Assembly (NCBI GenBank): GCA_964522015.1 | Contig: CAZFST010000029.1 | Location: forward strand, 1 to 61,537 | Direction: 5' to 3' | DNA: 61,537 bases | Source: QQWI01 sp964522015 | GTDB taxonomy: Bacteria; Bacillota; Clostridia; Peptostreptococcales; Acidaminobacteraceae | Shown: positions 1 to 8,794 of the stretch, piece after piece | Numbering within the stretch: the first letter of the stretch is position 1 | Layout of the letters: each line of letters begins with the position of its first letter | Position numbers and translations under genes: made by a program | Notes under the pieces: generated by a model | Seen by the model: only the letters and a program-made list of their open reading frames with translations | The model's database searches: none | What the model was told of the DNA's origin: nothing

Positions 1-1017
1 TCTATTTTTCAACCGTTTCCGCGATTTTATGTGTAGTTACTCCTAAAGTCAGGAAACACATCCCTTGCTCACAGACAAGCCAAGTGCCGAGCCATGTACA
101 AAAAAAGTGACAGTGACGATGCAGAAGCCATCGCCCTTGCCACCATTAACATGCTGTATACACTGCCAGATGCCTGTCCGAACGACGCCTATTGGTCACT
201 ATCCCAAATGGTTAATCGCAGAGATAACATCATGACGCAACGGATCAGACTTAAAAACCAACTCCACGAACAGCTGTGCATCGCTTATCCAAGCTACAAG
301 CAGTTCTTCGAGGACATCAGCCGAAAGACAGCTCTGTTCTTTTGGGAACACTACCCGTCTGAGAAATATCTCAGAGGTAAAACCCCCGAAAGCCTTGCAG
401 AAGAAATGAAAGACGTTGGTCACAACAGTTTTTCTGTTAGACGCTGCAAGATTATTCTAGATGCCGTAAAGCGTGACCACACCAAGGCAAAAGAATACCA
501 AAACTATCGTGATGTGATCACGAAGGGTCTGGTCAAAGACCTTCAGCATTATGACGAGCAGTTAACGGCTGTGGACAGCGAATTGGAGAAACTCTATCAC
601 GACCTTGACTGTACTTTAGCCACTATGCCCGGTATGAACATTACCACGGCAGTTAAAATCATGTCTGAAATTGGTGATGTGAATCGCTTTCCAAACCCTG
701 CAAAGCTGGCACAGTTCGCAGGCATAGCCCCAATCAATCTGTCATCAGCTGGTAAGGGCAAGGACAAAGCATCCAAACAAGGTAATCGCAGACTCCAAGC
801 GACCCTTTACTTTCTTGCGATCCAAATGATTCAAGTTTCAACCAAAGGCAAGTCAAGAAACCCCATATTCAGAGATTATTACGACCGCAAACTGGCAGAA
901 GGTAAAAATGCCAAGCTGGTCTTAGTTAGCATAGCCAGAAGACTGGTGAATATCATCTATGGCATGCTGAAAAATAAACCGAGTATCGACTTCCATGCCT
1001 TGAAACAGGTGAAGTAG
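1..1017 (+). pseudogene. IS110-family transposase remnant (5' truncated)
   Basis: The longest open stretch starts at ATG 94 and gives 307 residues. The C-terminal half is a complete Transposase_20-type domain: the helix-hairpin-like PGMNITTAVKIMSEIGD, then FAGIAP and the KQGNRRLQ stretch, as in IS110/IS1111 elements. The N-terminal DEDD RuvC-like nuclease that family members carry before this point is missing except for its last element, SDSDDAEAIA. An in-frame stop lies at 34-36, and the window edge hides whether the 5' part is upstream in another frame. The element is therefore probably dead, or interrupted by a frameshift. It borders a toxin/Rhs scrap yard, which fits repeated insertion here. 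No terminal repeats are expected for IS110 and none were seen. Confidence 0.75.
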
Positions 1018-1086
1018 CGGAATAATTGTACTCGAAAATAATAGAACATGGTAAAATGTAGGCAGTAGTGATTTTTTAAAGAACAA

Positions 1087-1110
1087 AGTGCTGAAAAGCA
1101 CTGATTTTTT
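1087..1110 (+). terminator. Hairpin with T-tract after the transposase remnant
   Basis: AGTGCT-gaaa-AGCACT followed by GATTTTTT. The hairpin is flanked by a direct repeat GATTTTTTAAAGAA at 1070-1083 and 1103-1116. This fits an intrinsic terminator in the + direction. Confidence 0.55.
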
Positions 1111-1291
1111 AAAGAAATAGCCACCGCCCACTTCAACATAAGCAGTTGGAGTGTATGTCAAGGGTGGGAGCGGTGTTCGAAAGCTTCCAGGCACTATTTC
1201 CGGAGTAGATATGTTACACAATATAAGGAAAGGTTTATGGTTAAAGGTTAGCTTCTATCAAAAGGTTAGTTTGATCCCGTAAGCCGGCGGA

Positions 1292-1690
1292 TAGAGAAAA
1301 ACAGAGGCCTCGCATTTGATAGCAAGTCTACGCATTGTCATGGCATTTGCATTCATGAGTCAAATGCCTCGCCAACGCACGACATTTACATTAATGTAAT
1401 GCTCCGCTAAAAAATAGAGAAAAGCAGGGCCGGCTTAAGAATCGGCGAGGAAGAGAAATGCTCAGAGTCCAGCACTCATTTATTGTCTTCACCTTGTCAT
1501 GGTATTTGCATTAATGGGTCAAATACCCCGCCAAGGTTCGACAATTTATAGAACTTGCCTTATGCTGGAAGCTAGAGAGAAGCTCAGAGTCGCCGACAAA
1601 ATTTACATCGTGTAACATAGCTCTAGCAATATAAGCTTTGTCACGCCCCTTGCATAACTTGGGGCAAGGCTCGCGCCAATCCGCTAAGGC
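1292..1690. repeat. Array of three diverged structured repeats, no gene
   Basis: The 620-base gap 1018-1637 has no convincing gene. It holds three related units whose cores start with TTGTCA at 1335, 1494 and 1638 and end near CGCCAA at 1375, 1534 and 1679. In the first two cores an 8-bp stem closes an 11-base loop: GGCATTTG/CAAATGCC in unit 1 and GGTATTTG/CAAATACC in unit 2. The one base that differs is compensated on the other arm. TGTC/GACA can pair outside this stem in units 1 and 2. Unit 3 is more diverged (CTTGCAT, then CAAGGC and CGCCAA) and runs into the toxin reading frame. A second repeated element, TAGAGARAA followed by CAG, occurs at 1292, 1415 and 1573. Function unknown. Confidence 0.6.
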
Positions 1691-2102
1691 GGCCGCTTAC
1701 ATTGCTAGTGCTTGGGCGCTATATGATTCTAAAAAACTGCTAAGAGGTACTAATGGGAATGCAGGATATATTCCAAAGTTAATTGGTGAACAATTATCGG
1801 AAAAAACCTTTAAAAATTTTGACGATTTCAGAAATGATTTCTGGGAAACAGTAGCTGATTCAGAATTTGCGTCTGAATTTAGCGCAAATAATATTTCAAG
1901 AATGAAAGGGGGACTCGCTCCAATTGCACACTCTAGTCAACAGTATAAGGGGCTAAAAAGTTATGTGTTGCACCACATTACGCCTATAAATGCTGGTGGT
2001 GGTGTATACGATATGAGCAATATTATGATGGTTACACCCAGAATGCATCAGGAAATTTTAGAAAAGGCGTATCACTTCGGATATAAGGGCGGTGAGTTAT
2101 GA
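1638..2102 (+). CDS. Colicin/pyocin-type HNH DNase toxin domain (orphan C-terminal module)
   Basis: This 154-residue frame matches the DNase domain of colicins E2/E7/E8/E9 and S-type pyocins. It has TFKNFDDFRNDFWETV, then a Ser/Asn-rich linker, then the HNH core LHHITP-GGGVYDMSNI-TPRMH. Against the E9 core as I remember it, the HH pair and the third His (TPRMH) are kept. The Glu two residues before HH is Val, and the fourth His (IDIH in E9) is Leu (QEIL), so activity is uncertain. The frame opens with TTG at 1638 inside a structured repeat, without a clear ribosome binding site. Only about residues 38-154 look like toxin. No receptor-binding or translocation part is present, so this is a detached C-terminal toxin module. 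Its last 4 bases overlap the immunity gene. Confidence 0.75.
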   Translation: MSRPLHNLGQGSRQSAKAAAYIASAWALYDSKKLLRGTNGNAGYIPKLIGEQLSEKTFKNFDDFRNDFWETVADSEFASEFSANNISRMKGGLAPIAHSSQQYKGLKSYVLHHITPINAGGGVYDMSNIMMVTPRMHQEILEKAYHFGYKGGEL

Positions 2103-2302
2103 CAAAAGAAGAGTTAATTGAATTAGTCGAAATGATTATTAAAGTGGTAGGTACAGAAGATGAAATTGATAAGTTTCTTGATGTTTTACAAAATAATGTA
2201 CCTTATCCTGGTGTAAGCGATTTAATATTTTGGAATGATGATAACTTGACTGCAGAAGAAATTGTTGATAAAGCCCTCAATTATAAGGCAATTCAACTAT
2301 AA
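2099..2302 (+). CDS. Colicin-DNase immunity protein (Im7/Im9 family)
   Basis: The 67-residue acidic protein begins KEELIELVEMIIKVVGTEDE and contains YPGVSDLIFWND, followed by TAEEIVDKALNYKA. This aligns over its length with the four-helix Im proteins, whose helix III reads GSDLIYYP. The Asp is kept and the two Tyr that dominate DNase binding are replaced by the aromatics Phe and Trp. Im proteins bind the DNase domain of the cognate toxin at an exosite and block cleavage. It starts at ATG 2099, overlapping the toxin stop by 4 bases, the usual toxin-immunity order. It is slightly shorter than Im9 (about 86 residues) because the basic C-terminal tail is missing. Confidence 0.8.
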   Translation: MTKEELIELVEMIIKVVGTEDEIDKFLDVLQNNVPYPGVSDLIFWNDDNLTAEEIVDKALNYKAIQL

Positions 2303-2398
2303 TTTTTTAGGTAGATAAAAGGGTATAATGCTTACCATTAGTTGAAGGTACAAAAACGTTTTTCTCTGTTTACCAAAATTGTGAATACTCTAGTCCCT

Positions 2399-2437
2399 CA
2401 CAGGCTCGCCCTAACTTAAGGCGAGCCTGTGCTTTTT
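2399..2437 (+). terminator. Strong intrinsic terminator after the immunity gene
   Basis: A perfect 12-bp stem, CACAGGCTCGCC at 2399-2410 and GGCGAGCCTGTG at 2420-2431, encloses a 9-base loop and is followed by CTTTTT. Confidence 0.9.
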
Positions 2438-2516
2438 CCCCGAACACATGAGTACCCTATTTTTGTAACCACCCTTTGACAACCCCACACCAATAAACCA
2501 GCAGCATCATACTCCT

Positions 2517-3017
2517 ATGCATCAGTTGTCAGACAATTCCCAAACATCACTCTATTCATCCCCCGCAACTTTTGCTATGATGGAATCACCAACCAATTCT
2601 GTTAAGTTCGCATCGACTCTATTCACGTATGATGCCAACGGCAACATGCTGACAGAAGTGGCAAAGACATTTGATCAAAAGACCCAACTGGCGACTGAAA
2701 CAAAGACAACAACACAGGTTTGGGACTCACAAAATCGTTTGATCGCTTCGCAAGCACCAGGCAAATCCCTGACATTTAAGTACAATGCCCAAGGCAACCG
2801 AGTGGAAAAGGCAGTGGATGGCATCATCACTCGCTACCTTTACGAGGGCAAGCACTGCCTATTGGAGCTAGCGGTCCATAACGCCACACTGGCTAAAAAC
2901 GTCCGAGGCCTAACCATCTTAAAGCGAAACGTAACAGGCAAAGAATTAAGTTATTTCTTCAACGCCCATGGCGATGTCACAGCCCTATTAGACAGAAGCG
3001 GCGCATTAGCGGGGTAA
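2517..3017 (+). pseudogene. Rhs/YD-repeat protein fragment
   Basis: The 166-residue frame contains YD-repeat units of the Rhs/teneurin type: FTYDANGNMLTE, FKYNAQGNRVEKAVDG, ITRYLYEGK, and finally SYFFNAHGDVTALLD, which in intact proteins leads into the conserved Rhs core end. The frame is open upstream of ATG 2517 only back to the stop at 2466, has no ribosome binding site, and ends at TAA 3015 well before the usual core end and toxin tip. It is a decayed internal piece of a large polymorphic-toxin shell protein. Its position just downstream of a loose DNase/immunity module suggests both derive from a rearranged contact-toxin locus, although the order (tip before core) is reversed. Confidence 0.75.
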
Positions 3018-3063
3018 TGGATTATCCCTAAATCCCAACCCTGTTCTACCTTTAGCTAGATAC

Positions 3064-5736
3064 TCAATCGATGCTAGCGGTCTGGTTGACGCTGTCCCAA
3101 GTGACTTTTGCCCCAAGTGCTTCGGAAATCTGGCGAATGGCCACAAGGGTGCGGTTATTGGAAACCACAGGTTGAACATCAAATACAACAGCTTTACCAT
3201 CTACAAAGACTTTGATACCCTTGGCACTTTGAACGGGCAATGTGGCAAAAACGCTGGTTTTTGTGGCGCTCGTAATAATCACCACTTGGTCCTTGCTCCG
3301 CCATTCTACTTGACAGTTAAGGGTTTCGGCCACCATCCGCGTGGGAACCATAATACGTCCATTTATTGTAGCAGTTGCAATGTCAGGAGAAAAAACACGT
3401 TGGCCTTTAATCAATAGCCGCACACCACTTTCGTCAACTCCTTGAGCCTGATATTTTGCGACATAGCCTGAAAACTCAGGATACTTGCTTTCTAGGTAGG
3501 TCAGAGCCTCAAGACTTTGGGCCTTGGCCTCAGCAATGATTTCATCGCTATAACCCCCATCGGAGAGCCGGTCCACATATTTTTGAACGTCCGCAACAAG
3601 ACCTTGAACAGTGGGTAGTTGGTCGGAATTGGTATTGGCCGCCAGTAGGGCATTTGCTGAACTTGACAGAGTTGCCAGTTGGCTGGCTACTTCTTTTCGC
3701 TTTTGGAGCAAGCTATCTAAAGCTGCCGTGTTTAGAACTTGTGCTTTTAAATGAAGATAAAAGACGTCAATAAAGGCAAGCCCCTCGGGATACCCCTTAT
3801 ACTTCATAGATTTTAAGGCGCTGACCAACTTCTGGTCTCCAGCGCCACCTTCTTTCGCTAACCCGTCCAAGTATTCTATCAAAACCTTGTCGTTGTCCAT
3901 TGCCTCTTGAACAGTGTACTGAAAATTCGGGTCTTTGTTGCCCTTAATATGCTCGGAAATAACCTGGGCATAAGTGGCGTTGGTCGTGTAAGCTGATAAA
4001 AGTGATCTTAGGCCAATGCGGGAAAATTGGTTTAGGTTAGGCTCAAGTGCACTAAGAGAACTGCGTATGGTTGCTACCTGACTTTGAAGTTCTGAGAGCT
4101 GCCCACCGCTGAGGTAATTCTTATCAAAACTGACAGAGAAATTCGACCAATCCACTTCCCCGATTTGTGTACTCCCTGCATAGATTAAAAGCTTTGCACG
4201 GCCACTGGTGACACCAACTTTAGCCATAAAATCGCAGTAGGCAATGGCTCCTGTAGGGGTCGGTATACAGTTATAGGTGGTCTGAGTACCACCATAGTCT
4301 ATAATGATTTTAACAGATCCGTATTCTGGAAGCCCAAGGGAGCCTCCAAAGACCACGGGCTTACCAGGGGTTGCTGGGCTCAGTTGGCTGATGGCAATGC
4401 CAGTGTAATTTCGATTGATGCCGCTTGCTAAAGAAGCATTTGTAAAGGCTTGGGCTCTGCCCCTGTATTTATCAATGGCTGCAACCGAAAAACCAAGGAG
4501 GGAATCAAAACCATAAAGGTCTGCGGGTATTAGCGTTGTCAGTGATTGACCACTGCCGATGTAAACATCTTTAACAACACCCTGATCTTTACCCCGTGCA
4601 AACCAGTAGGATTCTTCTAGTTTAGTTTGTGGATCCACCATGTTGTTAGCAAAGGTTATATATTGTCCGCGGGCTAAAGTACCCGTCATGCTGGCAGAAT
4701 AGATGGTGGTTTCAATGGGGTCGTTTGGTGCGATTGTGCTTTGAAGCTTGGCTTGATATCTGACTTGGTCATTATCAAGGTATTTTGCGACTTCAATATA
4801 GGCATCCTGTTGACCGCCAAGCACTGCACTTTTTTCCCATTCGCTAACAAGAGTAGGATCGAATTCAGGGGTTTGGTAACGACCAAGCCATCGGGTCAAA
4901 CCATTATTATTGTCATAAACCTGCTTTAAAGCAAGCCATTGTGCGCTAGGGAGTACCTGATCTTCCCCAGACAGAGTGGTATATTTTTTTTGTTTAATGG
5001 CGCTGTAAGCACTGTCTGCAGCCTCCTGGGGTGTTGTAAAACCAGGGGCTGTAGGGATGGGTACAATGATCTGAGGTGCATTCACCACTTCAGAAACAGC
5101 TTGTGCCTTGACTGGACTCAGGGCAATGGCACTGGTATTTGGGCTATAATCGTATTTTATTGCTTGTTTATAAAGCCCCTTAAGGCGTAGGATTTCTGAA
5201 AGTGCAAAGGCATACTGTTTTTCTAGATCGGTTTGTTGGGATGCCAGTGTCGCAATTTGATTTTCGTAGGATGGCATCAATGTGGCCAGAAGGACTTTAG
5301 CTCTCTGGGTGGCCAGTGCCCGTTCGGCCCCTGTCTTTGCACTCCAACCGCTGACCAGCTCTTGATATTCAGTGATTTCAAGGGCTGTATTCAGTGAGAG
5401 TTCTATTGGATTCAAGGTGAGGGCAGCGGTGGTATCTATAAAAGCTGACAAGAGCACCGTATATAGCTGGGTAGCGTAAACCTTGACGAGCCTATCGTGC
5501 TCCGCTTTTATGGCAGCTTGTTCCACCAGCAGTTTTACTTTTGACTTGATAATCACTTGGCGCTGTGCAGCTAAGTCATGGGCATGGGCCGTATAGGCTT
5601 CAATGCGACTGGCAAGGGGAGCATTGACTTGATCCACAAAATTTCCAGCACTACTGGAAGCATGTACTGGAACAGATGTCATGATGACGATTAAAGCTAA
5701 TGTGAGGCCCATAAGTCTGTTAATTAATTGTGTCAT
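3064..5736 (-). CDS. Large secreted protein with C-terminal copper-amine-oxidase-N-like domain
   Basis: I start at ATG 5736 (MTQLINRLMGL) because AAAGGAGAG sits just upstream; this gives 890 residues. A signal peptide ends at VHA-SSS (about residue 27). Residues 30-200 are Ala/Gln/Lys-rich and probably coiled-coil. The middle (about 220-600) is a beta-rich region I do not recognise. A second helical stretch follows, and the last 120 residues are two copies of a unit of the Cu_amine_oxidN1 type (GRIMVPTRMVAETL with VEWRSKDQ, then RTLVAIRQISEALGAKVTWD). That module is common in clostridial surface and S-layer-associated proteins and does not imply copper or oxidase activity. The gene is transcribed divergently from the binding-protein gene at 5857. 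Probably exported to the cell surface; precise role unknown. Confidence 0.7.
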   Translation of the reverse strand: MTQLINRLMGLTLALIVIMTSVPVHASSSAGNFVDQVNAPLASRIEAYTAHAHDLAAQRQVIIKSKVKLLVEQAAIKAEHDRLVKVYATQLYTVLLSAFIDTTAALTLNPIELSLNTALEITEYQELVSGWSAKTGAERALATQRAKVLLATLMPSYENQIATLASQQTDLEKQYAFALSEILRLKGLYKQAIKYDYSPNTSAIALSPVKAQAVSEVVNAPQIIVPIPTAPGFTTPQEAADSAYSAIKQKKYTTLSGEDQVLPSAQWLALKQVYDNNNGLTRWLGRYQTPEFDPTLVSEWEKSAVLGGQQDAYIEVAKYLDNDQVRYQAKLQSTIAPNDPIETTIYSASMTGTLARGQYITFANNMVDPQTKLEESYWFARGKDQGVVKDVYIGSGQSLTTLIPADLYGFDSLLGFSVAAIDKYRGRAQAFTNASLASGINRNYTGIAISQLSPATPGKPVVFGGSLGLPEYGSVKIIIDYGGTQTTYNCIPTPTGAIAYCDFMAKVGVTSGRAKLLIYAGSTQIGEVDWSNFSVSFDKNYLSGGQLSELQSQVATIRSSLSALEPNLNQFSRIGLRSLLSAYTTNATYAQVISEHIKGNKDPNFQYTVQEAMDNDKVLIEYLDGLAKEGGAGDQKLVSALKSMKYKGYPEGLAFIDVFYLHLKAQVLNTAALDSLLQKRKEVASQLATLSSSANALLAANTNSDQLPTVQGLVADVQKYVDRLSDGGYSDEIIAEAKAQSLEALTYLESKYPEFSGYVAKYQAQGVDESGVRLLIKGQRVFSPDIATATINGRIMVPTRMVAETLNCQVEWRSKDQVVIITSATKTSVFATLPVQSAKGIKVFVDGKAVVFDVQPVVSNNRTLVAIRQISEALGAKVTWDSVNQTASID

Positions 5737-5856
5737 ATAATCTCTCCTTTTACCCAAAACATGATGTTGTGGTTTATTATAACACTAAATCTGATTGCTT
5801 ATCATCTAAATTCACGGGTATCAATGGCTTGTATTCGTTAAGGAAGGGGTGGTCCT

Positions 5857-6939
5857 GTGAAAAAAGCCAGAAGTATCCTTATATACTTGCTCTTACTTGT
5901 ATTATTGGCTATGCTAGCCGGTTGTCAGGGTTCGAAACCCATAAAAGTTGCCCTTTTGACCAAGCTGGAATCTGGATCGTTAATAGGCAGCAGTGAGGTG
6001 GATGCGGTTCGTCTGTATCTAGAAGAGAAAGGAATCGATAATATTGAGTTGGTTCCCATCAATGACGGCTGGGATACGAAACTTGTCATTAAGGCTTATC
6101 AAGAAGCACGCCAACAAGGGATTCGATTTTTTTTGACAAGTCATACTTCCACTGTCGCACTGGAACTGAAAAAGCTGACTGATCAAGAAAAAGAGGAAGT
6201 CTTAGTGTTTGTCACGGGTTCCACCACGGATCAGCTCACTGGATTGGACGATAACAATATACGGGTTGTCCAAGATGTTGCCAGTGAGCAAAAGAGCATT
6301 GCTGAAGAGATTTCAAAACGGGCTTATTCGAATCTATTGATTATCCGTGATTTAGATAATAACAAATATACGGAACCGGCGTTAGCCTATTTCAAACAAC
6401 ATTATAAGGGAAAGTTCACCTTGATTGATATTTCCATCAAAACCTTAGATATGACCGCTTTGCAAAGCGAAATCGCAAAGGTTGATTTTCAAGGGGTTTA
6501 CACCCTTATCGGCGGCAACCAAACCGTCAGCGGTTCGGTGGCGCAATTGGCCTGGCGTCAAAATCAGAACATCCAAGTCTATTTTACACCTTGGAATAAT
6601 GCAACAACTGTCATAGAAACCGCAGGTGAAGCCATTGACGTTTGCATCATGGCTAACCACTATCCATTCAAAGGGGACGAACCTGCTATCAACAGCTATA
6701 TGGAACGGTTCAAAAAGGTTTACGACTATGCTCCAACCTATAATAGTTTGCATATGTACCGGGGAATGGCACTTCTGAATGAAGCCGTTCAATCAGGTGC
6801 CAAAACCCCTGCCGATGTAAAAGCATATATTCTTAAGCAAAAGCTCTTTAAAACAGAATTTGGCGACATCATCATTGATGCCAAGGGTGACACTGATATG
6901 CCATTGTACTTCATTGATAAAATAAAAGAGGCCTTTTGA
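5857..6939 (+). CDS. Lipoprotein, periplasmic-binding-protein-like (type I fold)
   Basis: The GTG start at 5857 follows AAGGAAGGGGTGG. The lipobox LAGC lies at about residues 20-23, so the mature protein is lipid-anchored outside the membrane. The rest (KVALLTKLESGSLIGSSEVD onward, with WDTKLVIKAYQEA, VFVTGSTTDQL and TYNSLHMYRGMALLNEA) looks like the type I, branched-chain-amino-acid-type substrate-binding fold, and its 360 residues fit that family. No ABC permease or ATPase gene is nearby. It is followed after 11 bases by a membrane histidine kinase, so the likelier role is to present a ligand to that sensor, as LuxP does for LuxQ. The ligand is unknown. Confidence 0.75.
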   Translation: MKKARSILIYLLLLVLLAMLAGCQGSKPIKVALLTKLESGSLIGSSEVDAVRLYLEEKGIDNIELVPINDGWDTKLVIKAYQEARQQGIRFFLTSHTSTVALELKKLTDQEKEEVLVFVTGSTTDQLTGLDDNNIRVVQDVASEQKSIAEEISKRAYSNLLIIRDLDNNKYTEPALAYFKQHYKGKFTLIDISIKTLDMTALQSEIAKVDFQGVYTLIGGNQTVSGSVAQLAWRQNQNIQVYFTPWNNATTVIETAGEAIDVCIMANHYPFKGDEPAINSYMERFKKVYDYAPTYNSLHMYRGMALLNEAVQSGAKTPADVKAYILKQKLFKTEFGDIIIDAKGDTDMPLYFIDKIKEAF

Positions 6940-6950
6940 GGAATCAACAT

Positions 6951-8762
6951 ATGAAATCCATACGCACAATTTTGCTGACAGCATCAGTCGCCATGCTCCT
7001 TATCTTTTGCATTGTCTTTATTGTGGCTCAAAACACATTGAAGCGGCAATTGACCAATCAATTCACCGTATATCAGATTGGCAGTTTGAGCTCTGTTGAA
7101 GAATCCATTTTGATTTTCTTAGAGCAGAAATCAGAAATATTCACACAAATGGTGATTTCTCAAGAGTATTCAAATCCTATTGCCAACAGTGCATTCACTG
7201 ATATATATCTGTTGAATCCCCAAGGTGAATTGATAACCATTTATAAAGCGGGTCCTTCAAGCCATATTTTTGTGGGCTATAAAATGGTCTATGGAGCCCT
7301 CGCTGATTTTCTAAACCAGCCTGCTAAAGAGCACGTAGACATATCCCCCATATTGCGCTCAGTGGAAAGCGACTCGATCAGCATTTATCTCAAGTCGGTG
7401 ACCGATGAGGGTATAATGGTTGCGCGTATCGATATCGATATTATTACCCGTCATATGCGACATGTGGCAGATAATATCGGTAGCATTCTGTTGATCGCCT
7501 CTAGTGATGGTTACATCATCACCACTAGCAATACAGATTTGCCATTCAAAATTGTGCCCGATACAAAGAACCGAGAGGCTTTACTAGGTGAAGATTATGC
7601 ACTGATGCAGATGGACAGTGCTGTTCTAGGGAATCGTCTTGTACTTCTGTCTCCAAACGAAGCCATTGTGGCACCTACCCGCAGTGTCACTTATACGTTC
7701 CTATTTCTCACAGGTGCTATCTTGATGCTTCTTACCATCCAGTTGCTGATTTTATCTGAACGTCTGCTTAAACCAATTCAAGCTTTTATCATACAGCTCA
7801 GCGAATTCAAGCCAAGTGATGACATTCAGATACCTCTCTCCAATACAATTGTCAGCATTACACACACTTCAGAAATCAAAATGCTCTATGATGCCTTTGC
7901 CAATAAATCATCAGAAATAGCAGCTAGTTTTGAGTCTCTAAATACACAGCGTCTGCAGGCGATTGCGCAGACCATCGAGCAAGAAAAATTTGCTGCCCTT
8001 GGTAGCCTAGTTGCTGGTGTCGCTCACGAACTCAATACACCACTGGGCATTGGTGTTACGACCATCAGCTTCCTTCAGCAAGAGACTGACAAACTCATCG
8101 CAGAGCTAGGTGAAGGCAAAGTCAGTCGTGAAGGCTTATCCCATTATTTAACGGACTTGCTTGAAGCGTTTCAAGTGATGAATTCAACTCTGACTCGGGC
8201 TTCTGAGTTGGTAGTGAGCTTTAAGCAATTGGCTGTAGATCAAACAAGTGAAATTGAGCAATCCTTTGACTTGGCCAATCAACTGCATATCGTTCATATG
8301 AGTTTGAGGCACGCACTGAAGCACAACGGACACCAGTTGCACATCCAGTGTCAACCCAATCTGTTGATTGTGGGAATCCCCGGTATCTATCAGCAGATTT
8401 TCACCAATCTCATCATGAATTCGATCAATCATGCTTTCCCTACTAATGTTCCAGGAAACATATGGGTCTGTGCAACCTATGAAGAAAAAATGCTCAAACT
8501 CAGGATACAGGATGATGGCATCGGCATTCCCATTGAGAATGAAAAAAGGATTTTCGAGCCATTCTTTACTACAAATCGTCATGCTGGCGGCAGTGGATTA
8601 GGCCTTAATATCGTTTACAATCTTGTCACAAGAAGACTAGGTGGCAGTATAGTCGTCATAAAAACAGCAACAGCAGGTGCTTGCTTTGAAATCAGTGTGC
8701 CAATCACCATTGGTACAGGCAAGAGCTCAGACATTGGTAAAGACAATAGCTCAAATACTTGA
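6951..8762 (+). CDS. Membrane sensor histidine kinase
   Basis: I place the start at ATG 6951 (MKSIRTILLTASVAML) rather than TTG 6936, because GAGG stands 8 bases before it. The 603 residues give TM1 at about 7-27, an extracellular sensing region (about 30-250) and TM2 near residue 255. A juxtamembrane linker with LLKPIQAF follows, then the HisKA H-box LGSLVAGVAHELNTPLG. The ATPase domain has the N box (FTNLIMNSINHAF), G1 (DDGIGIP), F box (FEPFFTT) and G2 (GGSGLGLNIV). All catalytic motifs are intact. It is probably an operon with the lipoprotein binding protein before it. No response regulator is adjacent, so its partner must be encoded elsewhere. The stop codon overlaps the -35 box of the trpS promoter. 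Confidence 0.85.
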   Translation: MKSIRTILLTASVAMLLIFCIVFIVAQNTLKRQLTNQFTVYQIGSLSSVEESILIFLEQKSEIFTQMVISQEYSNPIANSAFTDIYLLNPQGELITIYKAGPSSHIFVGYKMVYGALADFLNQPAKEHVDISPILRSVESDSISIYLKSVTDEGIMVARIDIDIITRHMRHVADNIGSILLIASSDGYIITTSNTDLPFKIVPDTKNREALLGEDYALMQMDSAVLGNRLVLLSPNEAIVAPTRSVTYTFLFLTGAILMLLTIQLLILSERLLKPIQAFIIQLSEFKPSDDIQIPLSNTIVSITHTSEIKMLYDAFANKSSEIAASFESLNTQRLQAIAQTIEQEKFAALGSLVAGVAHELNTPLGIGVTTISFLQQETDKLIAELGEGKVSREGLSHYLTDLLEAFQVMNSTLTRASELVVSFKQLAVDQTSEIEQSFDLANQLHIVHMSLRHALKHNGHQLHIQCQPNLLIVGIPGIYQQIFTNLIMNSINHAFPTNVPGNIWVCATYEEKMLKLRIQDDGIGIPIENEKRIFEPFFTTNRHAGGSGLGLNIVYNLVTRRLGGSIVVIKTATAGACFEISVPITIGTGKSSDIGKDNSSNT

Positions 8763-8787
8763 CAGCCATGGTCCTAAGGTGTACAAT
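8759..8787 (+). promoter_or_regulatory. Sigma-A promoter of the trpS leader
   Basis: TTGACA (8759-8764), a 17-base spacer, TACAAT (8782-8787). The -35 box overlaps the kinase stop codon. Transcription should start near 8794, just before the T-box leader. Confidence 0.85.
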
Positions 8788-8794
8788 CGATTCA

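Noticed and set aside
1292..1690. Interpretation of the structured repeats as integron attC sites
   Set aside because: No RYYYAAC/GTTRRRY core pair could be placed at the unit ends and no integrase gene is in the window.
2517..3017. Treating the Rhs fragment as the delivery part of the DNase toxin
   Set aside because: It lies downstream of the toxin/immunity pair beyond a strong terminator and lacks both ends, so the present arrangement cannot encode a fused toxin.
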